Assembly (NCBI GenBank): GCA_016763095.1
Contig: JAESUK010000156.1
Location: forward strand, 1-6,279
DNA length: 6,279 nucleotides
Direction of reading: 5' to 3'
Source: Alphaproteobacteria bacterium
GTDB taxonomy: Bacteria; Pseudomonadota; Alphaproteobacteria; Micavibrionales; Micavibrionaceae
Made by a program: the position numbers and the translations under genes
In this document: piece after piece, positions 1-4,744 of the stretch
Layout of the letters: every line of letters starts with the position of its first letter
Numbering within the stretch: position 1 is the first letter of the stretch
The notes under the pieces: model-generated
Seen by the model: only the letters and a program-made list of their open reading frames with translations
Told to the model about the DNA's origin: nothing
Databases searched by the model: none

Positions 1-155
1 CCAGAGATAGGAACACCTTCTTCGGCAAGCTTCTTGAGCACAGCAAACATAATGTCTTGCTTACGCATGTTACCGCAATTCTCAATATTGAGTTCTTCAG
101 CAAAAGCCAATAGGTCTGCCGGCGTGCGGGTTTTAATATCCTGTAGATGCATCAT
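1..155 (-). CDS. rho: Transcription termination factor Rho, N-terminal part (cut by window edge)
   Basis: Rho is a hexameric RNA-dependent ATPase/helicase that terminates transcription in the cytoplasm. Only the first 51 codons are present; the gene runs off the left edge. The translation begins MMHLQDIKTRTPADLLAFAE and continues with an N-I-E-N...MRKQDIMFAVLKK stretch, typical of the small helical Rho N-terminal domain (pattern L-x-x-L-K-x-x-T-P-x-x-L-L...MRKQ-x-x-[IM]-F). The RNA-binding OB fold and the ATPase core lie outside, so integrity cannot be judged. Two ATGs stand in tandem (153-155 and 150-152). The second gives the usual family start M-H-L, so either could be used. No Shine-Dalgarno sequence precedes them; the upstream bases are ACCCCC then TTTATAATC. 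The gene follows hemJ in the same direction but has its own promoter at 292-320. Confidence 0.93.
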   Translation of the reverse strand, partial: MMHLQDIKTRTPADLLAFAEELNIENCGNMRKQDIMFAVLKKLAEEGVPIS

Positions 156-285
156 GATTATAAAGGGGGTTTTTATATTTCGATTATATTATTTTGTAAA
201 ACAATGTAGTTTTTATAGCAAAATCCTGAACTTCTCAAAAGTTCTAAAGTTAAACACTATTCGTAAGGGGATTTTCGTCAAAGAC
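156..285 (-). promoter_or_regulatory. Long 5' leader of rho with a small hairpin
   Basis: If transcription starts about 7 bases past the -10 element at 292-297, the rho mRNA has a leader of about 130 nt. It is A/T-rich and contains one perfect hairpin, GAACTT/AAGTTC at 228-244 (6-bp stem, 5-nt loop). It also has two short C-runs in the mRNA sense, CCCC near 267-270 and CCCCC at 165-169, the latter just before the start codon. There is no U-run right after the hairpin, so it is not an ordinary intrinsic terminator. Rho is known to autoregulate through its leader in E. coli, and autoregulation has been reported in Caulobacter. Assigning that role here is inference. Confidence 0.4.
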
Positions 286-291
286 AATCGG

Positions 292-320
292 TTTATATCT
301 CCATTATACCATATTGTCAA
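292..320 (-). promoter_or_regulatory. Sigma-70 type promoter for rho
   Basis: On the minus strand a perfect -35 TTGACA (320-315) is separated by exactly 17 bp from a -10 TATAAA (297-292). This is close to the sigma-70 consensus in both boxes and in spacing. It lies about 35 bp after the hemJ stop and 137 bp before the rho start. A second TATAAT lies inside the spacer but has no -35 at the right distance. The strength of the match suggests rho is transcribed independently of the hem genes, with possible added read-through because no intrinsic terminator is visible after hemJ. Confidence 0.75.
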
Positions 321-354
321 CAGACTATCTAAATAACTTGATTCGCTATTGAGT

Positions 355-801
355 TTAAAACGGTTTCACAACAGCTAAGAGAACTATAATAATCATAAGA
401 ATTGTCGGCACTTCATTCCATATTTTATAAAATTCAGCCGAACGTTTATTTTGATCTGTTTCAAAAGCTTTACGCCATCTCCCGAACACGATATGCAGAA
501 TTGTCATCAACACAATCGCCAAAAGTTTCACGTGAATCCATCCTTGTTGAAACAACGCAGGATTACCAATAATCATCAACACCCCAAAGACCCATGACGC
601 GATCATTGCTGGATTCATGATCGCTTTGAGAAGGCGACGTTCCATAACTTTTAAGGTTTTACTAAGCTGAGAGTCGTGTCCTGCATCAACATGATAAACG
701 AACAAACGCGGGAGATAAAGCAACCCCGCCATCCATGAAATCACAGAAATAATGTGAACAGCTTTAAACCAAAGGTAATACGTTAAAATGAAATCTTGCA
801 T
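355..801 (-). CDS. hemJ: Protoporphyrinogen IX oxidase HemJ (membrane protein)
   Basis: HemJ oxidises protoporphyrinogen IX to protoporphyrin IX in the inner membrane, the step before ferrochelatase; it replaces HemG/HemY in many alphaproteobacteria. The 148-aa length is typical. Four hydrophobic segments are visible at about residues 10-31, 62-80, 88-107 and 130-147. Conserved family features are the K-A-V-H-I-I-S-V-I-S-W-M-A-G-L-L-Y-L-P-R-L-F-V-Y-H region, with His16 in helix 1 and Tyr29-Leu-Pro-Arg at its end, the E-R-R-L-L segment (54-58), and W-x-H-V-K with Lys92 in helix 3. The start lies 2 nt after the hemH stop, so the two are almost certainly co-transcribed and translationally coupled. 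Clustering with hemE and hemH supports the haem role over a generic CopD-like membrane protein. Confidence 0.9.
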   Translation of the reverse strand: MQDFILTYYLWFKAVHIISVISWMAGLLYLPRLFVYHVDAGHDSQLSKTLKVMERRLLKAIMNPAMIASWVFGVLMIIGNPALFQQGWIHVKLLAIVLMTILHIVFGRWRKAFETDQNKRSAEFYKIWNEVPTILMIIIVLLAVVKPF

Positions 802-803
802 GG

Positions 804-1859
804 CTATCTTGTGGCATACTTGGTCAACTTTGACAAAGCTTTTTGTCCGTCATCTACACATCCATTTTCTGTTTGCAATGCATCTTGAATAAGATCACCA
901 AGCCCTGCGATAAAATCTTTATGCACACCAACGGTTTCAGCTTTTTCAAAATCAATAATACCCATATCTTGCACCATAGAACGATATTCAACGTCAATTT
1001 CAACAAGTGTCTCAACATGCTCCTGAGTAAAAGAATGCGGATAAATAACCACAGGTACATTGTCGGAAATAGCTTTTTTCAGAGCCTCTTCTGTGCTTGG
1101 ACCAATCCACTTCAAGCGCCCAACACGTGATTGATAGCATATTTCCCAATCTAAATTTTCAATGTTCAATTCTTCAACAATTTTCTCAGCTGTTTGCTCA
1201 CATTGCAATCTATAAGGATCACCAGATTTAATAACTTTTTCAGGTAAACTATGCGCAGAAAATAAAATTCTTGGGGGCTTAGCATGCTTATGTTTTTTTC
1301 GCATACTTATATATTTTTCCAGAATATTATCTTTAGATGCTTTGATAAAACCTTCCTGACACGGATAGCAAAAAATTCGAGAAGTAGGTACATCCAAATT
1401 TTGTTTCCTAGCCTGCCCATCCCAATCTTCAAAAGATGATTTTGTCGTTGTTGTCGAGAACTGCGGGTAGAGCGGTAGTAAAATGATTTTGTCGGGTAAG
1501 TACGCCTTGACCTTTCCAACCACCTCAGCAGCCATAGGATGCCAGTAGCGCATACACACAAACACCTCATGTTCCTCGTTTTCATCTTGATTGAGAAAAT
1601 CTTTTAAGGCTTTGGCTTGTTTTAAGCAATTTTCCAAAAGGGGGGATTGATGGCCAAGTTCTGCATAGCTATCCCCTGCTTCCCGCTTTGATCGACGCTT
1701 AGAAATCATCTTTGCCACCATCCAGCGCACAAAAAACGGAGCACGAATAATATTCTTATCCGTAAAGAAATTCATCAAAAATGGTTCAATGGCATCTTGA
1801 GAATCTGGTCCCCCAAGATTGAACAACACAATTGCTATTTTTTGTTTTTCAGACTGCAT
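804..1859 (-). CDS. hemH: Ferrochelatase
   Basis: This enzyme inserts Fe2+ into protoporphyrin IX to make protohaem, the last step of the pathway, at the inner face of the membrane. The 351-aa product is normal for the family. It opens with the N-L-G-G-P-D motif (14-19) and F-L-x-N-F-F-x-D (27-34). The catalytic signature is S-A-H-S-L-P...G-D-P-Y with His203 as the metal/porphyrin ligand. C-Y-Q-S-R-V-G-R-L-K-W-I-G-P (241-254) and E-H-V-E-T-L-V-E-I-D (280-289) follow, with Glu283 at the conserved active-site acid. The bases before that glutamate encode YPHSFTQEH rather than the more common I-x-F-V-S-[DE]-H, a mild local divergence. No C-terminal cysteine cluster is seen, so a [2Fe-2S] form is unlikely. 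It sits 3 nt after hemE and 2 nt before hemJ in one operon; an AGG overlapping the hemE stop is the only candidate ribosome site. Confidence 0.96.
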   Translation of the reverse strand: MQSEKQKIAIVLFNLGGPDSQDAIEPFLMNFFTDKNIIRAPFFVRWMVAKMISKRRSKREAGDSYAELGHQSPLLENCLKQAKALKDFLNQDENEEHEVFVCMRYWHPMAAEVVGKVKAYLPDKIILLPLYPQFSTTTTKSSFEDWDGQARKQNLDVPTSRIFCYPCQEGFIKASKDNILEKYISMRKKHKHAKPPRILFSAHSLPEKVIKSGDPYRLQCEQTAEKIVEELNIENLDWEICYQSRVGRLKWIGPSTEEALKKAISDNVPVVIYPHSFTQEHVETLVEIDVEYRSMVQDMGIIDFEKAETVGVHKDFIAGLGDLIQDALQTENGCVDDGQKALSKLTKYATR

Positions 1860-1862
1860 AGC

Positions 1863-2876
1863 CTAGTGTCTTAGAACATTCAAAACATCTTGTATATGCG
1901 AAGGAGGCGTTTCTTTGATAATCCCATGCCCAAGATTAAAAATAAATGGACGACCTTTCATCTCAGAACATATTTTCTCAACTGCTTGTTTCAAACCATC
2001 TCCACCTGAAAGCAAAACTTGATTGTCCAAATTACCTTGCAAAACAATATCCGTTTTAATCTCAGACATGTTGATATCTTCGCCAACACTCAAACCATCA
2101 ATCCCTGTTTTTTGGCAGTATTCTTCCAACCATTCAACAGGCACATGACGCGGAAAACCAATAAACGGTGTGTCCGGATACTCTTTCTTAACTTCAGAAA
2201 TAATTACTTTTACAGGATCAATACAAAACCGTTCAAACAAAGCTTTATCCTTAATCAATCCTGCCCAACTATCAAAAAGTTTTAAGACCTCAGCCCCAGC
2301 CTTAACCTGCCCTTTTAAATAAATCACAGTCGCCTCAACAACCAAATTAAGAATACGATCTAGTTCTTTTGGATCACTTTCTATCAATTCAAAAATAGCA
2401 GGAAAGTTACTCTTCCCATGACCTTGAACCATATAGCATGCAACTGTCCATGGCGCACCTGCAAACCCAATCATCGTTGTCTGAGGGTGATTTTTTTCTA
2501 AAACCTCTCTCACCTTGAAAACAGTTTCACAAATCTTTGAAAAATTATCATCAACCTGATTTAAAGATAAATGAGCCAAATCTTTCCGATCCATCAGAGG
2601 TCCTTCCCCTTCTGCAAATCTCAAGCCCTGTCCTAATGCATGTGGTACAATCAGAATATCTGAAAACAAAATAGCTCCATCCATCTGATACCTACGAATA
2701 GGTTGAAGTGTAACCTCAGCTGCTAAGTCAGAATTATAAGCTAAATCTAAAAAAGAACCTGCCTCCTGCCTAACCTTTCGATACTCAGATAAATAACGCC
2801 CAGCTTGACGCATCATCCATACAGGTGTTGGTGTAAAAATCTGTTTGCTTAAGAGCGTATCTAAAAGAAGTTTCAT
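1863..2876 (-). CDS. hemE: Uroporphyrinogen decarboxylase
   Basis: HemE removes four acetate carboxyls from uroporphyrinogen III to give coproporphyrinogen III in the cytosol. The protein is 337 aa, as expected. Key family motifs are P-V-W-M-M-R-Q-A-G-R-Y (18-28, with substrate-binding Arg23 and Arg27), F-S-D-I-L (71-75, catalytic Asp73), G-A-P-W-T-V-A-C-Y (140-148, Tyr148), F-D-S-W-A-G (201-206) and F-N-L-G-H-G (313-318, His317). The chosen ATG gives the family's usual N-terminus, with the P-x-W-x-M-R-Q motif starting near residue 18. The only Shine-Dalgarno-like bases, AAGG at 2881-2878, lie almost against the ATG, so initiation may be leader-poor. It is the first gene of hemE-hemH-hemJ and reads away from the proposed oriC. 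In Caulobacter the hemE promoter overlaps the replication origin, and the geometry here is the same. Confidence 0.97.
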   Translation of the reverse strand: MKLLLDTLLSKQIFTPTPVWMMRQAGRYLSEYRKVRQEAGSFLDLAYNSDLAAEVTLQPIRRYQMDGAILFSDILIVPHALGQGLRFAEGEGPLMDRKDLAHLSLNQVDDNFSKICETVFKVREVLEKNHPQTTMIGFAGAPWTVACYMVQGHGKSNFPAIFELIESDPKELDRILNLVVEATVIYLKGQVKAGAEVLKLFDSWAGLIKDKALFERFCIDPVKVIISEVKKEYPDTPFIGFPRHVPVEWLEEYCQKTGIDGLSVGEDINMSEIKTDIVLQGNLDNQVLLSGGDGLKQAVEKICSEMKGRPFIFNLGHGIIKETPPSHIQDVLNVLRH

Positions 2877-2890
2877 GCCTTATATCTAAA

Positions 2891-2949
2891 TCATTATATA
2901 TATATAGTATAGGTTGTTGTAGTAGTAGGGGCTGTGTAAAAGTGGATTA
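2891..2949 (-). promoter_or_regulatory. Possible origin unwinding module: DnaA-box-like sites, GC patch, TAG trinucleotides, TA tract
   Basis: Read on the minus strand, the order is TAATCCACT (2949-2941), TTTTACACA (2941-2933), a GC patch (2932-2928), then CTA-CTA-CTA (2928-2920), CAA-CAA, and an alternating T/A tract down to about 2893. The plus strand therefore carries three exact TAG triplets at 2920-2928, i.e. 3'-GAT-GAT-GAT-5'. This is the arrangement described for the bacterial DnaA-trio unwinding element (box, GC-rich spacer, trios, AT-rich unwinding region). After three good trios the register decays (GTT, GTT). A TATAAT on the minus strand (2898-2893) could also be the hemE -10, about 17 nt before the ATG, but no good -35 accompanies it. 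Confidence 0.5.
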
Positions 2950-3033
2950 AATCTTATCCTTTTTTTAACCCACAGTATCGAAAAGACTTAAACGAGCTTT
3001 TTCAGTTCACTTTGTTATCCGCTTTCTCACATT

Positions 3034-3069
3034 CATGTATAAATAAAAAATGATTACACACATGTATAA
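3034..3069 (+). repeat. Direct repeat CATGTATAA, two copies across an A/T-rich spacer
   Basis: CATGTATAA occurs at 3034-3042 and again at 3061-3069, 27 bp apart. Both copies are followed by A-rich sequence and lie inside the proposed origin between the first and second groups of TTATCC cores. No known binding-site name fits. It could be a binding site for an origin-associated factor or a chance repeat in A/T-rich DNA. Confidence 0.4.
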
Positions 3070-3095
3070 CCAATAAAGATAAGTTGAATGGTATA

Positions 3096-3112
3096 GGGAT
3101 AAAACTTATCCC
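3096..3112. repeat. Perfect inverted pair of TTATCCC sites (head-to-head DnaA-box cores)
   Basis: GGGATAA (3096-3102), a 3-nt spacer AAC, and TTATCCC (3106-3112) form a perfect 7-bp inverted repeat. Each arm is a TTATCC core, so this reads as two DnaA-box-like sites in opposite orientation. The next plus-strand core starts 12 bp on (3118), and another 36 bp after that (3154). It could also fold as a tiny hairpin, but no T-run follows, so a terminator is unlikely. Confidence 0.6.
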
Positions 3113-3176
3113 CCCACTTATCCATAGAGTTTAATAGTACCTTTCCCACAGACTTATCCTGTGTTAGAAATAAGCC

Positions 3177-3791
3177 ATGAAACAACTATCTTATTTAAAG
3201 CTAAACAAGGCTGAAACCCGCGATCTTCTTAGAGAAATAAATCCTCATATAGACGGATCAGACATTTCTGCAGACAGCGCTGATATTCTTTCCGCCGCAC
3301 TTCCATTTTATCCTGGATATCGTCTTTTAGAAGTCAGTGATCGATCAAATAATCCCGTTCGAAAAAGATTCCTTATATATAGATCAGATGACCTTGTGGT
3401 TGTTGATTACACAAATGGTCCTGTCTATGCCTTGAACTCAAGATGCCCAATTGCAATATCCCAAGATAATGTTGTGAGCTATGTTCAGTTTTTCTTCGCT
3501 TTTGTGCGTGGAAAGCACGGTGCCTTTCAAACTGTTGAATCTGTAGATGAGATAAGATGGAGAGATGACCCAACGCCAAATGCGCGCAGATCTCTATCTG
3601 AAATGATCAACCCAATGAGCATTAAAGCGATTGAAGAAGATGGAACATATATTATTTCCGCGAATATTATCTTTAAAAATGCTCTTTTTCAATGTGAGAT
3701 TTCAGCCAAGCAGAATGGGATCGTACGGCTCGCAAACGAGAAGCTTCTTGTGCAAGACCTTCCTTTATTAGACGATGTAATGGTTGCATAA
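3177..3791 (+). CDS. Conserved-looking hypothetical protein, 204 aa, next to oriC
   Basis: I do not recognise a named function. The product is a soluble 204-aa mixed alpha/beta protein with no signal peptide or membrane segment. It looks like proteins of unknown function in Rhodospirillales-type alphaproteobacteria, recalled from memory only. Landmarks are F-Y-P-G-Y (48-52), a V-V-V-D-Y-T-N-G-P-V-Y-A-L-N core (about 74-87), an aromatic V-Q-F-F-F-A-F-V-R-G-K-H-G stretch (103-115), V-E-S-V-D-E-I-R-W-R (120-129), and a C-terminal N-A-L-F-Q-C-E-I segment before a beta-rich end with E-K-L-L-V-Q-D-L-P (188-196). The pattern of short strands and the compact size suggest a single sensor- or binding-type domain, but that is a guess. 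The ATG has no strong Shine-Dalgarno; GTTAGAAATAAG precedes it. It is transcribed away from the origin, 107 bp before the next gene. Other alphaproteobacteria usually have a different gene here. Confidence 0.8.
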   Translation: MKQLSYLKLNKAETRDLLREINPHIDGSDISADSADILSAALPFYPGYRLLEVSDRSNNPVRKRFLIYRSDDLVVVDYTNGPVYALNSRCPIAISQDNVVSYVQFFFAFVRGKHGAFQTVESVDEIRWRDDPTPNARRSLSEMINPMSIKAIEEDGTYIISANIIFKNALFQCEISAKQNGIVRLANEKLLVQDLPLLDDVMVA

Positions 3792-3822
3792 CCATAAAAT
3801 ATCGCATATTCATTTCCTAATT

Positions 3823-3851
3823 TTGTTGAAATCCGCGCAAAGCGGTATAAT
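3823..3851 (+). promoter_or_regulatory. Promoter of the Bax inhibitor-1 family gene
   Basis: A perfect -10 TATAAT (3846-3851) lies 47 bp before the start codon. The best-spaced -35 is TTGTTG (3823-3828, 17-bp spacer). A better sequence, TTGAAA (3826-3831), is only 14 bp away. The spacer contains CCGC/GCGG (3833-3836 and 3842-3845), a 4-bp inverted repeat that might be an operator or chance. The implied leader is about 40 nt. Because this promoter sits after the upstream hypothetical gene, the two need not be one operon. Confidence 0.55.
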
Positions 3852-3898
3852 ATAAAGACATGCATTTAACTTTTTGATGAAAGAAAGAGAGAAAAATT

Positions 3899-4603
3899 AT
3901 GCACCCAAATGAAATTAAGACGACATCAGGCATCCAAGGGAAGGTCTACGATGAAGGTCTTCGTACACATATGACAAGAATTTATAACCGTATGATGGTT
4001 GGTGTTTTGATCACTGGCGTTGTAGCATATGTTGCGGCTAATACCGGCCTTATCAATGTAATCATGGCAAACAGCCTTCTAAAAATGGCCATTATGTTTG
4101 GTCCTTTGGCAGTTATTATGTTTGGTTTTAAACCAAATACGATGTCTTCAAGTAAGCTAAGAGCTTCTTTTATAATTGTTTCCATTTTATATGGTCTGAG
4201 TTTCTCAGCCATCTTTATTGTCTATACAGGTACAGACATTGCACGTGCCTTCTTTATGACATCTGGCGCCTTCGCAGGTTTGAGCTTGTATGGATATACA
4301 ACAAAGAAAAATCTTGATGGGTTCCGCTCGTTCCTTGTAATGGGAATGTTCGGCTTACTTATCTTGAGTGTAGTAAACATGTTTATGGAATCTAGTTTGA
4401 TGATGAATATAATCTCAGCTGCTGGAATCTTGATCTTTGGTGGTCTTACAGCATGGGAAACACAAAACATGAAAGAAATGTACAGCCCAAGTTATGGGGA
4501 AGAAGCAAACAGCCGTATGGCATGGATGTCATCTTTGAACCTCTACATTAGTTTTGTTGCGATGTTCCAATACATCCTTCACTTTGTGGGTGGTAACGAC
4601 TAA
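3899..4603 (+). CDS. Bax inhibitor-1/YccA family inner-membrane protein
   Basis: A 234-aa protein of the Bax inhibitor-1 (UPF0005/TMBIM) family. Members are seven-helix membrane proteins: BsYetJ acts as a pH-sensitive calcium leak channel, and E. coli YccA modulates the FtsH protease. A cytoplasmic N-terminus of about 30 residues (D-E-G-L-R-x-H-M-x-x-I-Y-N-R-M) precedes hydrophobic segments at about 31-50, 61-79, 89-110, 116-133, 144-162, 168-186 and 209-229. Family hallmarks are S-I-F-I-V-Y-T-G (103-110 region), G-L-S-L-Y-G-Y-T-T-K-K-x-L (about 126-138) and G-L-T-A-W-E-T-Q-N-M-K-E-M-Y (182-195). The two aspartates that form the YetJ gate are not kept: the A-[YW]-D-T-Q position is Glu187, and the L-Y-L-D-F position is Ser218. 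In the second respect it is closer to YccA than to YetJ. A purine-rich GAGAG (3887-3891) is the likely ribosome site. It is monocistronic between its promoter and the terminator at 4631. Confidence 0.92.
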   Translation: MHPNEIKTTSGIQGKVYDEGLRTHMTRIYNRMMVGVLITGVVAYVAANTGLINVIMANSLLKMAIMFGPLAVIMFGFKPNTMSSSKLRASFIIVSILYGLSFSAIFIVYTGTDIARAFFMTSGAFAGLSLYGYTTKKNLDGFRSFLVMGMFGLLILSVVNMFMESSLMMNIISAAGILIFGGLTAWETQNMKEMYSPSYGEEANSRMAWMSSLNLYISFVAMFQYILHFVGGND

Positions 4604-4630
4604 AACCGCTTCACACCATATAGATATTAG

Positions 4631-4659
4631 AAAAGGCTCGGGTTTATCCGAGCTTTTTT
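4631..4659 (+). terminator. Rho-independent terminator after the Bax inhibitor-1 family gene
   Basis: GCTCGG (4636-4641) pairs with CCGAGC (4648-4653) around a 6-nt loop and is followed by six T residues (4654-4659). The stem can extend by a G-T pair and four A-T pairs through the flanking A and T runs. It lies 28 bp after the stop codon and isolates this transcript from the response-regulator gene downstream. Confidence 0.9.
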
Positions 4660-4728
4660 GTGTCATACCACAGCATGAAAAAACTAGTTTCGTTTCTCAA
4701 GCCTTCTTGTTTCAACGTATAAACAGAA

Positions 4729-4735
4729 AGGAAAG
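4729..4735 (+). promoter_or_regulatory. Ribosome binding site of the response regulator
   Basis: AGGAAAG ends 9 nt before the ATG at 4745. It is the clearest Shine-Dalgarno sequence in the window and fixes the start that gives the usual receiver N-terminus, with the L-L-V-E-D motif at residues 7-11. Confidence 0.65.
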
Positions 4736-4744
4736 AGACGGCAT

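Larger units (their letters stand above)
2877..3176. other. Probable chromosomal replication origin (oriC)
   Basis: This 300-bp gene-free interval sits between divergently oriented genes, directly upstream of hemE, where oriC lies in Caulobacter and is inferred in Rickettsia. It contains six TTATCC cores: plus strand at 2954, 3015, 3106, 3118 and 3154, and minus strand at 3097-3102. The best DnaA-box match is TTATCCATA (3118-3126, 8 of 9 to TTATCCACA). TTATCCGCT (3015) and TTATCCCCC (3106) match 7 of 9. Looser sites include TAATCCACT (minus, 2949-2941), TTTTACACA (minus, 2941-2933), TAACCCACA (2966) and TTTCCCACA (3142). A TA-rich tract (2881-2911) could unwind, and a second A/T-rich stretch is at 3035-3057. 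No box is perfect, and no TTAA-N7-TTAA CtrA site was found. A divergent promoter region with chance repeats is the alternative, but core density, position and gene polarity favour oriC. Confidence 0.75.

Noticed and set aside
228..244. Hairpin in the rho leader as an intrinsic terminator
   Set aside because: The 6-bp stem is A/T-rich and is followed by AGGATTTTGC rather than a run of U, so it was noted only as a leader structure.
303..320. TTGACA and TATAAT on the minus strand near rho
   Set aside because: These two are only 6 bp apart and cannot be paired as one promoter. The same TTGACA pairs properly with TATAAA at 292-297 over 17 bp, so that pairing was kept.
34..336. A 100-codon open frame on the plus strand over the rho start and leader
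   Set aside because: It lies opposite the clearly recognisable rho N-terminus and its promoter, has no ribosome site or family resemblance, and is explained by low stop density in A/T-rich non-coding sequence.
2947..2968. TTAA...TTAA as a CtrA site in the origin
   Set aside because: The two TTAA half-sites are separated by 14 bases, not the 7 of the CtrA consensus. No proper TTAA-N7-TTAA was found in the interval.
4644..4649. TTATCC as an extra DnaA-box core
   Set aside because: It lies in the loop and stem of the intrinsic terminator at 4631-4659 and is isolated from the origin cluster.
4604..4744. Sigma-54 or clear sigma-70 promoter for the response regulator
   Set aside because: No TGGCAC-N5-TTGC-like site was found. 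TATAAA at 4718-4723 has only a poor -35 (TTCTCA, 18 bp) and would start transcription on top of the ribosome site.
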